Shown here in pieces: positions 23,675 to 35,819 of a DNA stretch of 64,000 nucleotides. Source of the stretch: Sclerodactyla briareus (Eukaryota > Echinodermata > Holothuroidea > Dendrochirotida > Sclerodactylidae); NCBI GenBank assembly GCA_026419785.1, contig JAODTK010005332.1:310001-374000 (forward strand), written 5' to 3'. The position numbers and the translations under genes are program-made. Numbering within the stretch: the stretch's first letter is position 1; each line of letters starts with the position of its first letter. The notes beneath the pieces were generated by a model, which was not told where the DNA came from, did no database searches, and was given only the letters and a program-made list of their open reading frames with translations.

Positions 23675-24804
23675 AGGTGCTTTAACACCGCCAGCGAAGC
23701 TAAGCGAAGCGAGGCGAACAGAGCGACTTGTAAATACGTAACTGAAAACAATGATCAATCGCTCGAAGCTTTCACACCGCCAGCGAAGCGAAGGCGAAGC
23801 TAGGCTACTCGAGCGTCGCTCGCGAATCGTCGCTAATGTGACCTATTGATTTCCGGCTCGAAGCTGACCGATTCACGTGACACGGGATCTTTTTTGAGTT
23901 TAGTGGATGGAGGTAATAAGGCATAGTGCACGTATGTAGGCTTTGTGTGTTGGTTGATCTAACTAAATTAGGTAATATTCGAACGTAGTAATACATCGTT
24001 ATTGTTTGATTATTTATCATTATGAAACGAACATTGTGATTACGTTTGTTTACCCATGTTAATATCTTACAACTGTTATTGTCTTTTGTTTTTTTTTTTC
24101 TGTCTGGAATGTACGGAAGATATTAGGCCGACCTCGATAAATAGTCTGATAGTGTCGAGACATCCAGACGGGGTGGATTCTAACCAAAGGTAGTTAGGTG
24201 TGATTGCATGCCATAACCACTCTGTCAACGCCTCTTGGTACCAGCCTAGATTCCACCCCAAGTCGTTCCAGGAGGTGTCGTCAGGCTGCCATGTCAGGTT
24301 CATGTCATTTTGCGACGCGATGAGTGGTGCAGAGACGAGATTGTTATACGAATTCCACATATCGTCACGCACACCAACTAGCGTCCTTTACTGGGGACAA
24401 ATAAAAAAATAGAACAAAGACATAGCCTACCTCCGTTGTATACGATGACGACTTTGTGCAACTCATCGAACGTGTCTGGTTACAGACGGGAATAGTCGTG
24501 AAACTTTTCCGATCCTGTCTCAAGTCCCTCAAAAGGTGGTTGAATCCCCTATCTCTCCCTCCGAGTGTTGATGTGGTGCACCCACTGTCGTCGCTTTTTT
24601 ACGCGCCCATCCAACAAGATGAAAGCAGCTACGCGCTTGTTTTTCACTCTGTACATGATGAAGGATGGTCAGGCCAACTGAGAACGTAAAATGAAACGTC
24701 CCATTCGCAAGCGGTATTCGCTCTCAGTGTGAAAGCACCAGCGAGCGTCCAATCGCCCTAGCGATAAACGCTCGCTTCGCTCCGCTGGCAGTGTGTAAGC
24801 ACCT
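23675..24804 (-). mobile_element. PIF/Harbinger DNA transposon, 1,130 bp, defective
   Basis: Terminal inverted repeats are AGGTGCTTTAACACCG on the left and, reversed, AGGTGCTTACACACTG on the right; both continue into CCAGCG.AGC sequence. The flanks are TAA (23,672-23,674) and TAA (24,805-24,807), the TWA target of PIF/Harbinger. Subterminal copies of the same motif occur at 23,769 and 24,724, making two-tier ends. The minus strand carries the start of a Harbinger-type transposase (separate entry). The catalytic core is missing, so this is an internally deleted copy. Confidence 0.85.
24445..24656 (-). pseudogene. Harbinger transposase N-terminal fragment
   Basis: Starting at the minus ATG at 24,656 the frame reads KRVAAFILLDGRV and then KKRRQWVHHINTRREG. 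After a stop and a frame change it continues with PFEGLETGSEKFHDYSRL and PDTFDELHKVV. PIF/Harbinger (HARBI1-like) transposases have at this point an (R/K)RRxWVHPIN motif, then a short 'ELR.D..FF.YFRM' block, then '..FD.LL', in the same order and spacing. The DDE nuclease domain, which should follow, is absent, and downstream minus-strand frames to 24,076 show no family resemblance. It is a transposon relic, not a host gene. Confidence 0.7.
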
Positions 24805-24807
24805 TAA

Positions 24808-25339
24808 CGCATGTAACTATATGACGAGAACATTAGTCCCCGGCCGTGCGAGCTACACTGAGGAACAAGCAATTATATTTGTATGAGAAGCATTGTATCA
24901 GCAACATACAGTTCGTGTTACAGTTCTGTCAAATTTTGATGCAGGAGAGCTGTGGGGGCAAATTCTAGGCAGAGCAACTTGGATATTGAAAATGCCAGTA
25001 ATAATGTGTGCATCCCCCCCCTCCCGTGTCTAGGTTTCTTCCCTTCCCTCATCGTGCTCCGCCGCGGTTGTACCGCTACTCAGTGCAGCCCACCCGACCT
25101 CCCTTTCCCAGTCCTTACATAGGGTGCTCTCGCTGCCCCGATTCCCCGCGTCCTTCCGCTCGCGGCGGGGTCAGGTTCCCCTCCCGCACCCTAGGGCGTT
25201 ACAGTGTCAACACAAGGAGTGCAATCGCCTCTCAGCATAATTTGGGGGACATTTTGGAAATTTTGGAATTAACAAATAATACCCCAAATCTAACCGTTTG
25301 CCAAATTGGGTGGGGTTGTCCAAAAATTTCAGATCAGAT
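24808..25339. other. Intergenic, C-rich patch
   Basis: 25,013-25,200 is C-rich with a proline/serine/arginine-rich open plus frame, low complexity and no domain. 25,230-25,339 may already be decayed family C. Confidence 0.4.
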
Positions 25340-25620
25340 CAATAGGGTAACTTTCCAGCAGGCATGGCCGTTTCCCCGTAATTGGTAGAGAGAGAATCTC
25401 CAATTGCGCCATCAAAACATTGACGTTGCACCGCCCACAAGTCCCGCCCATGATTTGAGTTCGAGAGCGAGCGGAATCGATGGCAGTCGCACAGGCGTTT
25501 GTTTAGGAGAAGCACCGATTGGTTAAAGGGATCATGCACTTATGAGTGAATGCGGCTGATACGAGGCGAACAAAGTCAAACGCTTGTTTTAACAGGCTAG
25601 GGAGCCGATGTCAAAAGTCG
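25340..25620 (+). repeat. Dispersed repeat family C, copy 2
   Basis: About 280 bp matching 21,990-22,290 in the same orientation with roughly 75-80% identity by eye, including 'gacaggcgtt/cacaggcgtttgtttagg' and 'caaagtcaaacgc'. Confidence 0.7.
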
Positions 25621-26479
25621 GTTGTACATGTCTCGCACGTGGTCCCAGCAAAGTTACAAAACCATGATATCTTGCATAGTATTGTTCGTCTCCACATTGT
25701 ACATATAGCATTGTCAATCCAGTATATGCGTGTTATCGTTGGATTGCTGGGGCTGGGTCGGAGCACACGAAATGGAGGTCCGACGTCAGGTGACTTAGTT
25801 GCAGGATACCTGGCGGTTCGAACGTGCCCAATACTGCCACAGAACAATCTTGCACCTAACTAGACACTGTCATTATCATCGTATTAACTCACTTTTGAAC
25901 ACGTGCCCATATGATGTCGTTTGTCCTTTACCGCCTACGAAATTATGAGAATGCTACCAAAGATGCCTTATTTCACTTGTCGTGTGGCCCGTGTCCAAGA
26001 CAATACGATCATTGTTTCTCCGTGCCACTTAATTCAGCTCAGTGGCTTGCTTTATTCCCTGCGCTGTATTCGTAGAGCTATGCATCCCGTGATTTCTAGT
26101 CGCTTAGAACGATTTGTAAAACTCTCTTGAATTGTTATGTTCTCAATTGCCTAATCATAACGTATAGAAAGGAGTACGAGGTCTAATCGGAGGTCCCATA
26201 GTGTGACTAAACAAGGCCAATGCACAGACAAATTCATTTAATTAAACTTGACACACTTGAGGGTAACCCATGTTCCAGTTGGTTCCATGTTGGTTGCGGC
26301 ATTTACGTGCTGCGCCAATGAGGAGTTTGAACTGCGTCATGAAGTATCACTATACACAGTGAATACGGGACGCGAAATTAATTGAACTCCGGAGGACGGA
26401 GTCCGCAGATGTTCTAATAGTTGGTCATTACATTCATTATTGATTATTAACTTAGAAGCGATAGTAAGCTGGCTTCCCG
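25621..26479. other. Intergenic, nothing recognised
   Basis: No repeat partner and no coding motif were seen. Confidence 0.4.
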
Positions 26480-26691
26480 GTGATTTTTTTTATTCCACTT
26501 TCCATTCCCTGCCTCCCTTCCCCTCCCCATTCCCTTTCCTTTCCCTCTTTCTTCTTCCTCTCTCCTCTGGTCCTCTTCTTTTTACTTCCTCTTTCTCCTT
26601 TTTGACGACAGACCGAAAATTTGCCGACCGGCATGAAATTAGCGAGGGGGTGAAACCCCCACACCCACCCCCGCTCGCTACGACCCTGGTA
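26480..26691 (+). repeat. Family F copy 1: polypyrimidine tract plus hAT-like end
   Basis: An almost pure C/T stretch (26,495-26,602) is followed by 'tttttgacgacagaccg' and CCCCGCTCGCTACGACCCTG. The same arrangement occurs at 34,580-34,810 (C/T tract, 'tttttgccgatgggac', CCCTCGCTACGCCACTG). Confidence 0.5.
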
Positions 26692-27006
26692 AACATACGC
26701 TACATTTGCGAACGCTATATTACAGCAACAGTTTGGTCTCGGATTTGAGTTCGATGAGGAGAATAGAAAAATTTAACTAAGTGGATAAACGTATTTTGAT
26801 ACTTCACCCCACCCCCGACGGAAAATTCTGTCGATTTTATTTTTCGACCCCAAACCCATAGGTGGGGCAACCGCCCTCCCTGCCCCCCCCCCCCCCTGTG
26901 GGCCGCCCTGCTTTTGATCAGGATGAAAGGGACATGATTGCTGAACATTCACCAGTGGTGCATGTAGGTTGTGCCAGAATTGATGTTCCACCTACTGAGT
27001 TGATGG
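26692..27006. other. Intergenic with C run
   Basis: A 14-base C run lies at 26,883-26,896. Nothing else was recognised. Confidence 0.5.
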
Positions 27007-27184
27007 CATGGGCGTAGGAGGCGGGGGAGATGGGGGCTGCAGCCCCCCCCCCAGCCAAATATTTCAGCAGAAATTCGGGCAGTGCGCCGATAGTTTTTCG
27101 GGCACCGAATGAAATATTAACAGTATATTTCTCGGGAAAATCACTACAGCCCCCCTCGATATAATCGGGCTCCTACGCCCATGG
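27007..27184. mobile_element. 178-bp MITE with 14-bp terminal inverted repeats
   Basis: The left end CATGGGCGTAGGAG is matched exactly, reversed, by CTCCTACGCCCATG at 27,171-27,184. The interior contains 'gggctgcagccccccc' and 'aaattcgggc', shared with family D-like elements. The end sequence fits the hAT-like signature, but a clear 8-bp duplication is not visible. Confidence 0.65.
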
Positions 27185-28189
27185 TTTTTGCATAAAATAT
27201 ATATCGAAAATTCCACCTTTTGTTATGCACCAACGACCACGTTCCAGCTTATTCATGGGGGCCCAGCTATATTTGATGTTTACGAACCTGTAGCCCTATT
27301 GTATAGTACGTATGAAAATGCAATACTGCCACCGATTTAGTGGGGACATCAATTCTGGCACCTGTAAACGGAAGAGAACGAGTTTGTCCACAAGTATCGC
27401 GGTGACAAATCAATCTCTATTGGATATTATTTCACTCGGGAACATAACACGTTGGGCCTTCTGATATCCTAGTGCAAGTATGCGGTATATAAAATGAGAT
27501 TGAGATTCAGATAATATCACGACGTCGAAAACTGGCCTAAGTAAATAAGAGGTCAAGCAAAACTAACAAAACTATCGATAAATCGCATTTAACTGCAATA
27601 TAGGCCCATATCAAAGGTCAGTGGAAACAGAATTCACATTTTTCATATTGCATTGGATTGCTTGAACCCACGTAGTGAGAGAGAGTGTTCGGAATCCTGT
27701 CGATTTTGTTTCGACAGTGATGTTGAGTCTCGTGACACCCACCATGGAACCAAATGAATGCTCGCCAGAGTGTACCCAGTAAATGGGTATTTTCACATCA
27801 ACATAAGTAAAAAGCCCAAGTCCATACAAGCTTAATTTTTTTATTCTTAGAAATTGTGTGCATCCACATTCAAATCAGGTCCACTAAGTCGTGTAACAGA
27901 CTGATTAAAAAAGTAAATTTGCATCGACTTTGCATTGAGCAGGTGCCCCCAGCCGTTATTTCATAGAGACAATGCGTAATGTTTTGCGTTTCCACTGACC
28001 TTTAACATTCCTTGGACCGCCCTCTGATCGAAATAGTATATAATAGAAGTCAACTCTTCCCCCAGCCGCATCTGGTTGCGTTAAATAACCAGAAAGCCAT
28101 AAGGCAACTATTAGCGACACAGGACAAAGGGTAGATTGTACCAGCTCATTAAGGGCAAAATAACGTTCCTTTGTAAGAGAGCTACACAC
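27185..28189. other. Intergenic, nothing recognised
   Basis: No repeat partner found. The short minus frames are unremarkable. Confidence 0.4.
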
Positions 28190-29215
28190 TAATTTCAAGG
28201 TTTCAGACTTGGCCTCTGGAAACCTCAAAGGAACTCTGACAGACCCAGAACAATAGGGTGTATGTACTCATCATGGAGAGCTCACATACCAAGCATGAGC
28301 TTCATCCATCAGGGTGGATTGAGTTATCGTGTTTACAAGCCAAAATTGGCCAAAATATTGACTTTTCACAAATTTTCATATTTTGACCCAAAAATACCCG
28401 GCCCGCAGCCGAAAACAAAGGGGTCTTGTACACCATAAGGAAGCTACACACGAACTTTCAACCTGATCGACCAAACCATTCTGCGAATTACAGTGTTTAC
28501 AAGGTTTCAGAATTTGAACTCTGGTGACCTCTGACTGACCCAAAACAATAGGTTTCATGGGGAACACACGTACCAAGTATGAGCTTCATCTATCCAAGTG
28601 GGGTTCGAGTTCACGTGGTTTACAAGCCAAAATTGGCCAAAATATTGACTTTTCACAAATTTTCGACCCAAAATCGCCGTCCCGACCGAACCAACAGCAA
28701 GAGGATTCCTGTACTCCTCCCATCGAAGCTATACACAAGATTTCAACTTGATCAGACAACAATCCGGACTTACCGTGTTTACCAGGTTTCCAGACTTTGA
28801 CCTCAGATGACCTTTGACCTGACCCCAAAACAATAGGTTTCATGGGGAACACACGTACCAAGTATGAACTCAATTCAACCCAGGATTTGGGGTTGAGTTA
28901 GTGTGTTCACAAGCCAAAATTGGCCAAAATATCAATTCCTAATTCTCCAAAACCTAACCACAAACACCCCAACCAAAAACAATACGGTTCCCCTAAGAAA
29001 GTTACACAGCAAATTTCAGCTTGATCGGACCAAACTGTTGGACTTATAGTGTTTACAGATTTCATACTTTGACCTTGGTGACCTCAGATGACCTTTGACC
29101 TGACCGAAAACAATAGGATCCATGTTCTCATCATGGGGAACACATATACCAAGTATTGGCTTCAACCATCCAAGTGAGAAGTCGAGTTATGGTTGTTTAC
29201 AGCAAGCGTCACACA
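28190..29215 (-). repeat. Roughly 290-bp tandem array, AGGTCA family, reverse orientation
   Basis: Four units recur with anchors 'acccagaacaatagggt', 'gacccaaaacaatagg' and 'gaccccaaaacaatagg' near 28,247, 28,545, 28,833 and 29,115. Each unit has 'caagccaaaattggcc' and 'ttgatcggacc(a)aac'. Half-sites (TGACCT) at 28,798, 28,808 and 28,815 form a DR4 followed by a DR1. Same family as 48,890-50,250 on the other strand. Confidence 0.9.
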
Positions 29216-29433
29216 CAAGACGGCAACTCATTCCAACCGGGGGGATGCAATAGCAAATGATCGGTTCCAAGATTGGACCGTACACGTTAAAAACCTAAGC
29301 AGCCCTACCCACCACAAGAAGCCACGATTAAGAGACCCTAGGTAATGAGAGAAGTGACGAAAATCATAACAGTTCAGTAGATTTGTATGACTAGACCTTC
29401 AAGGGTATACATGTCAAGTGAGGAGGTAGTATG

Positions 29434-29679
29434 TTAGTCAAAGTCAAAACCAGCTGGTTCGATAAATGAGTAGAGAATATCAGCAGTCAGCACTAGTGAA
29501 AAAGGCGGTGATGCGCCATCTCTGATGAACTGGTAAGCAAGTGGGGTACCCATCAGGTAGGTTGGGATGCATGGCGTTGTTTTCTCGGGTCGGCAATGAT
29601 CGTAATGTCGTTCCCACTGGTGGTATTGTCCATCCCACATGGCAGTCTGGTTGAAGAGGCAGATCGGCTACTTTTTCAC
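29434..29679 (-). CDS. Candidate terminal exon, unrecognised protein (weak)
   Basis: On the minus strand a pyrimidine-rich stretch ends in TTGCCCGCAG at 29,680, a good splice acceptor. Two overlapping frames are then open. One begins at the acceptor and reads GEKVADLPLQPDCHVGW before stopping after about 65 codons. The other reads MWDGQYHQWERHYDHC and ends FIEPAGFDFD at a stop at 29,434. The second has balanced codon use and many aromatic residues, but a stop lies just upstream in its own frame. I recognise no family in either. No poly-A signal was seen downstream. It may be a decayed exon or chance. Confidence 0.25.
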
Positions 29680-30239
29680 CTGCGGGCAAGAAAAACAACA
29701 ACATTACGTTGAATCCAGAATCCGGCGGTTTATAACTTGCATGAGGAGGGGGGGGGGGGGGGGGGGGTGAACGAGTGCAATATTTTGATTTATATTTGAT
29801 CTGCTATTCGTGCCCCTCCCTGACTGGAGCTAGATCAGTGGCGTCGACCCTTTTCTTCCCTCTGGCTTTCGCTTGAAGCCGTTCCTCTTATGGAATACAT
29901 TTTGATTGAAGGTTGATAGGTGGGGGGATGCGGGGAGGGAAAAGTAAACTTGCTATGTAATTTAATTGTATTTGTAAACAAGAATTCACAACTCGAAAAA
30001 AGCCTGCAAAAAAGGTTACCTTTGTGACATATGATCTAGATCGTAAGCGTGGTATCTAGGTGCATGAGATCGCTTAAGGCAGGTGTAGTAAAGTAGATCA
30101 TATACCCGGGAACTCGGAATGATATTTTACCTAACTGATCATCGTCATTTTGGTTTTTGGAAACGAAGGTTAGACCACTCCGTAAATATCGACTCTCAGT
30201 GAAAATGGACGCTGATAGTCTTTCGGTATAGTTCGACAT
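29680..30239. other. Intergenic with 20-base G run and one hAT-type end
   Basis: The G run is at 29,748-29,767. CAGTGGCGTCGACCC, a hAT-type left end, is at 29,836; its partner was not found. Confidence 0.6.
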
Positions 30240-30412
30240 GTACCTCGCCGGCTAAAGCAGACGATATAATATAGAAGAAGACGTTCTTAACAATAGAGGG
30301 GGTTATCGCTATTTGGTAATACCGAGGGGTTATTACGTCATCCTGAGTGAATGAGGATGATACAAGGTGAACAAAATCAAACGGTAGCTATTTCAAACAG
30401 GTTAACATCGTA
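30240..30412 (+). repeat. Dispersed repeat family C, copy 3 (short)
   Basis: Joins the left part of copy 1 ('gctaaagcagacgat', 'agagggggttatcgctatt') directly to its right part ('gtgaatgaggatgata', 'caggttaacatc'), so it is an internally deleted copy. Confidence 0.65.
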
Positions 30413-32059
30413 CCGTTTGTATTGCAAACGATCCAACCATCGTTGCTATAGTGCTTAGCTAATTCCATGCTTGTTCTCTAATAATTGTTTCTAATGCCAG
30501 AACAAATTACTTTGGAACCCGTTAGCACGCGAATAAAATATCGTCATCATTGTAGAGTAGTCGGGTCATTTCTACCTATGCATAAGACAGTTAATGTACC
30601 CTGAAAAAATATGGACCAAATAAATACATGAAGATGGGGGAATTCTGGGGTATGTCTTTTCACAGGTAACGAGTTATATGATGCGTCAGGCTAAGATTCC
30701 GTATTGCATATGCGGTCCGGTAACGCATGTGACAATCCCAATTCACGTGAGTGAATTGTCTGACAGACAGAACGTCGTATTTAGTTGCAGCGATAGACTT
30801 TTGCGGTCCCACAGAGGCAACAACCAATTTTAATGAAAGCAACCATCACTGAATAGGCCAAAACTAAGCACATGAACCAATACGTATACCGAATGCGTAT
30901 CATAGTCAAAAAGGTGATCAACGATAAATTACAGGTTGCTCCTTTTTCATGTTTTTTCGAATGAGCTTATAGGGTGTTCTCTCGAAACAAATCATCGTTT
31001 TCGTACATTAGGTGGTTTCACATCCATCCCGAACACGGCATACGTAACGAAGGAATACCCGCATCCGTGTGATGAACGGGGCCAATGCTAACTAATTGTC
31101 ATGAATATAAGATGCAGGAACTTTCATTGACCCCATTAACCTCGGGGGTCCACCACTTCCTCTACGGTACCAAACTATATTTTGACTTATTATCACTATG
31201 CCGGCGGAGGTGCTTCGGACGGTCTTCTATTTTGCGCGCTGAGAGATGAGTGATGACCAGTAACACTGGGGAGTCGGACTCAACGTTCAATCCATCCGGT
31301 CATCGGTCAGGTGGTTCAGTCTATACTGCCGCTGAGCAGTAATCCCATGGCCAGAATCTGAATCAGCAGACGTCAAAGAGACAAGGTCGTTACCCAGGCT
31401 GGGTAAGGTTTTTTCCGAGGTTTGTTATGGACTGATTCACAAGCAGAATGTGCGATGCTGGCCAGGTTGAAGTACAATGGCACGAAAAAGCAACTTAATT
31501 AATTTTCTGTGGAATGTTAAAAAATATGCAAATGGCCGTGAAATTGCCAGAAATGACGTCAATGACAGTAAAGATAAGATTTCGCACCTGTGCAGAGGGG
31601 ACCCTCGTGACGACACAAGGGATTTTTCTGTTAGGTTGTGCTGTGAACTCCTATAAAACAACATGCGTTTCTACAAGATGGCATGGCACGCCCGAAACAC
31701 GCACTGACGCGGAGAGTGCGAGTGTTCCGATTTTTGCGAGCGCGCTATGTGATTGCAGAGGAATCCGTACAAAAACGACGCTCACTTGCGCATTTGTTTC
31801 TCTGAAGCCAGATTTTAGCACGTTTGTTATTGCGTGGAATGTAGAAAACGCGCTACCTGCTCTTCGGCGCTTAACTAGAATATCAACAATGCGATATTTT
31901 GGCCAGTGTGTTATTTTCAAACTACTTCGGTCAATAAAACGCAGTACCGTACAAATCATGTATCAAACTGATTTCTTGGTGGAAGGATTAAAGGACAACT
32001 GCAGGATGAATGAAAAGAATCTATTATTTACCAGCTAATATATAGATGGAGAAAACTGA
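30413..32059. other. Intergenic, nothing recognised
   Basis: A 174-codon plus frame (31,514-32,038) and a 102-codon minus frame overlap it. Neither has a domain or codon pattern, so no gene is called. Confidence 0.4.
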
Positions 32060-32560
32060 ACATGGTCAGTCCAAAGACAAAGTTCATACGACTTTCCGTA
32101 CTGAATTACAGTCCTTTGAAGTTTGTGCGTGTGCATTGCGCAAGATCGACAGGCATCCTACCATGCAATAATAATTGATGTCATACTTGCACAACCCCGA
32201 AAACATCTTTGTTTTCTATGAAATTCACACAATATTTCAACATGAACGTATCTAGTATACGGGAGAGGATTGCTGTAGTCGGTTGGTAGGTTTTAATGGT
32301 TACTTTGGTGCGAGAAATTCAACAGAACTTTTGCTAAATGTTGACTTATTCAACAAAATGAAACACTGAATACCGACATCAAACTTCCCGGGTTGTCCAA
32401 GTGTGACGTCAGGCGTTATTGTTCAATTGGGAGTCTCCCCCAATTTCTTTGCATAATGGACCAACTACTCCATTACTCCACATACAGACATAGGAACATC
32501 GTGTTGAACGGGGGTTGGACCGGACCATAGATAGTTGTCCAAACCTCCATTGTATCCATG
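32060..32560 (-). repeat. Dispersed repeat family B, copy 3 (reverse)
   Basis: Matches 7,785-8,335 ('gagaggattgctgtagtcgg', 'gtgtgacgtca', 'aggaacatcgtgttgaa', 'gatagttgtcc'). Confidence 0.75.
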
Positions 32561-34559
32561 CAAGCTACAGTTGCCCTTTAATAGAGCATACCGAAATAGT
32601 GAATTTTGAAAATTGTATTTTAAGGCACTTGAAATGCATCACACTGGTGGGTAGGCAATTCTTATGTTGAGGAGATATTCTCTAATACAATATTGACGGA
32701 CCTTCTCGTAATTTCATTGTTTGTAATTGTGCACAGATCAGAGACGTACACATCTATGGGTGTGACAAGAGTTACCGAGTCTTTAGCCACACTACCTCTG
32801 CGTAGTCGTCACATGTCAACAAGATCGCCGAAGCTATGTGTTATAGTTCGAACAATTGTTGCATTTTCACGACTTATATTGGATCCCTGGTCGACTATAT
32901 AGCTATACACATCACATAATGTATCAAAGTTATCATATAACTGACCAGTTATCACGACCATCCAACTTTGTCCCGAGAAGGAGCCTTTTGTTTGTTTTTC
33001 TTCTCAAAATTGTAGAAATTTACCTGGTCACGTCAATCAATCGGCAGTTGATCGGCAAGAATTACTGATTACATGCCACGGAGATCCACGATTCGGGGGC
33101 ATACACAAGGTAAAGCATTTTGTCAGCTTGTTCCACAGTTGATCACCTTGGACGAAATAACCCACAGGTGACACTTGACCCGAAATCAATATTTACGTAT
33201 GGCAATAATAAAACTGACAATCTTCAGTTCATCATTAGTATAATAGTCTGGGTATGCTGGACCAATATCAATTTGAAACGATCCAAATAGTCGTAAGAGG
33301 AGAATATTTTTCGGGTTTTACCAATGGATGTAATGACCTTTGGTTTTAGTTTGATTCCCGTCCACTTGTTACATCATTGACGGCCAAAGTGCCACCGAGT
33401 AGGAGTTTGACCATTACAAGTGACGGAAGTATCGAGATAATCATTCTATATACGCCCACAGACGGTGACCCCGTCGGAAAAGTGCGGATAAAGAGAAAAG
33501 TCCAAGGGTATCTAGCACGTCAATGGTAATACGGTCTCATGTAAAGGGTACTATCGGATGTCCAAGGTTTTGTCATCTGATCAACATCGGAGTTATTAAG
33601 ATTGTTATGTACATTAACGGGCTGATTGAGCCTGGTAAGAATTATGAATACGTGACGTACATTCGTTTAACCACCGAGCTGACAAAAAATCGAATCGCAC
33701 GCGCATTATAGCACCCCTTCCTCCTCCCGAGCAATTTGCAGACTGAAAGCAATGGGGAATCTCGGAGTTGAAGATCCACCGGCAATCCTGAGAGAGAGTT
33801 CCGGTCCTTGTTTCGAGTCTAGATCGTGTAATTTTAACACGAATGCAATTGAGAGTCCAATGAAATTTGACCGAAAATAAGTTTCATACGTCCCAGATTC
33901 GCCGGAATTCAAGTGAAAAAAAAATCGTCATATTTTCCTCGTCACGAAAATTGGAACAATCAGTCATTCCGATCCCCGAATATCTTGAGTAATCTTCAAA
34001 ATTTGGCAATTCGGCCAAATTTCGATTACTTTGGCCTGAATGAAAGAAAAGGAGTTGTATTCGGTTGATTTAATTTTTTTATCATTATTGTTCACCTTTA
34101 AAATCGATAAGTTATTGTAATCATCAAATAATCATCAAAATATCTCGAAAAATACTGAAAAAAGGCAGTACCTAAAGAAATGCCTCCAAGATGTCACTTT
34201 CGCACCCTAAATCCCATTGAAGTATGATTTTGAATAATTCTAGGAGGACGCGTGGTTTTGTGCAGGAACGTAGCTTGGGGTGTGACGTTTTGGAGGTGTG
34301 GATTGTTATTTTGCGACATATCTGAGTAGTTATAGTGACGAACACGGAGGAGGGGTCTAAGGAAGAGGGGTACCCCATGATGGAATATCTTTTTTGAAGT
34401 TGGAACGTCCATAGACGCACTCTGGTGCAAGTTCAAGTCGAATTTGTATTTTTTTCTTCACTATTTCCAATGACTTGGAAAGGCTATAAAATCCGTGTAG
34501 CAGAGAGGGGAATGGGTAATGTCCGCGTGTTAGAGCATGGAATTGCTGTCCTTTGGAGT
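32561..34559. other. Intergenic, nothing recognised
   Basis: AT-rich single-copy-looking sequence; no motif found. Confidence 0.4.
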
Positions 34560-34810
34560 CACTTGCCTTCCTGTCCGACAATTTCTAGCGTCTCCCTTGA
34601 GTGGAAAGTCCTCACATCTCATGCACCCTCACTTTCTTGCTTCTTCACTCGCTCAGCGGTCTTTTTTCCACACGCTTTCCCCCGCTCATTTTCTCAGTCC
34701 CTCTTCTTTCATTTCTCTCCCCACCACCTTTTTGCCGATGGGACAAACATATGTCGACGACGACCAAGTTATTGTGGTCCCCCCCCCCCCCCACCCTCGC
34801 TACGCCACTG
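34560..34810 (+). repeat. Family F copy 2: polypyrimidine tract plus hAT-like end
   Basis: A C/T-rich stretch, then 'tttttgccgatggg', a 15-base C run and CCCTCGCTACGCCACTG ending at 34,810. Partner of 26,480-26,691. Confidence 0.5.
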
Positions 34811-35819
34811 GCTTCGTGACAATTTCTCCTTATGGCAAATATGTACGTGTAATTCAAACTCGAGATATCTGCAATGAGCCATAAAAAATGCGACAAAACA
34901 ACATGACGGCAAACATACCACACTCAAACAGACACCTTTTCACGTGCACCATTGCGGGAACACCCATGGGTACCCCACCAATAGGGTACTCTTCAATGGA
35001 AATTTCTCACCCATCATAATAATTATGAAGACAACCGTTGCTTCGGCGACCAGAAACAGTGAATGTGGGCAAACTGACCCGCTCACTACAGTATGCTCAA
35101 TTAGCCCTTCCGTTATAGAGTTATCGAGGAGTAGTTTGGAAGAGCATGTGTTCATTTGTATGATTGCTTCCAACCGGACATTTGATTTACGCTTGCCTAC
35201 ACGTACGACACGGGTCATCAGCCTGGTGGCGATGGTAATATGCCACGACAAACTTTGACGTATACCGGTGTTATTCGAATAACAATACCCAAGTAATGAC
35301 TGATTATGAATGGAATAGCGCAACATCATTTCTCGAATTGGCAGTGGTTGACCAGGGGAGAGTCCGGGAATTCCCAATACCTTGTTTTTACGGTGGTTCG
35401 AAGAAAACGTGAAAGCAATTGGATTGAATTTACGATGAGATAATAAGAGTAACGGGTATTTTCCTTTTAACTGAACACCATTCCGAGTACAACAGAATTT
35501 GGGAGAAAGGGGAACATAATTCATTGGATCAATTCTTGCGGATGGCCACAGGTTGCAGCGTCTTCCGGATTAATTGTCCGGAATGACTGAATTCAGTCAC
35601 TGCTTCAAAGCTCAACAACCTATATGAGTTATCATGAGTAGATCCCTGTGCATAGGAGTTGTTGCGATATGTGCTAACAGGATAAACCAGAAAGCCAAGA
35701 GGTGAGGGATTCCTGACCCATTCTAATAACATATGGACCAGACACATGAACCAAATGGGATAATGGAATGATGAACACCAAACTCCGCTCGATAGTTTTT
35801 TTTTTTTATAGGACCGAGA
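34811..35819. other. Intergenic; longest open frame of the window lies here
   Basis: The 194-codon minus frame (34,940-35,524) overlaps a 104-codon plus frame (34,944-35,258). Neither has a recognised domain or a consistent coding signature. About 0.3 such frames are expected by chance, so it is left uncalled. Confidence 0.4.

Noticed and set aside
24076-24372. Second Harbinger gene (Myb-like partner) on the minus strand
   Set aside because: The 98-codon frame shows no Myb/SANT helix pattern or tryptophan spacing of that domain.
31514-32038. 174-codon plus-strand frame
   Set aside because: Opposed by a minus frame, stop-free length within chance, no domain or splice boundaries.
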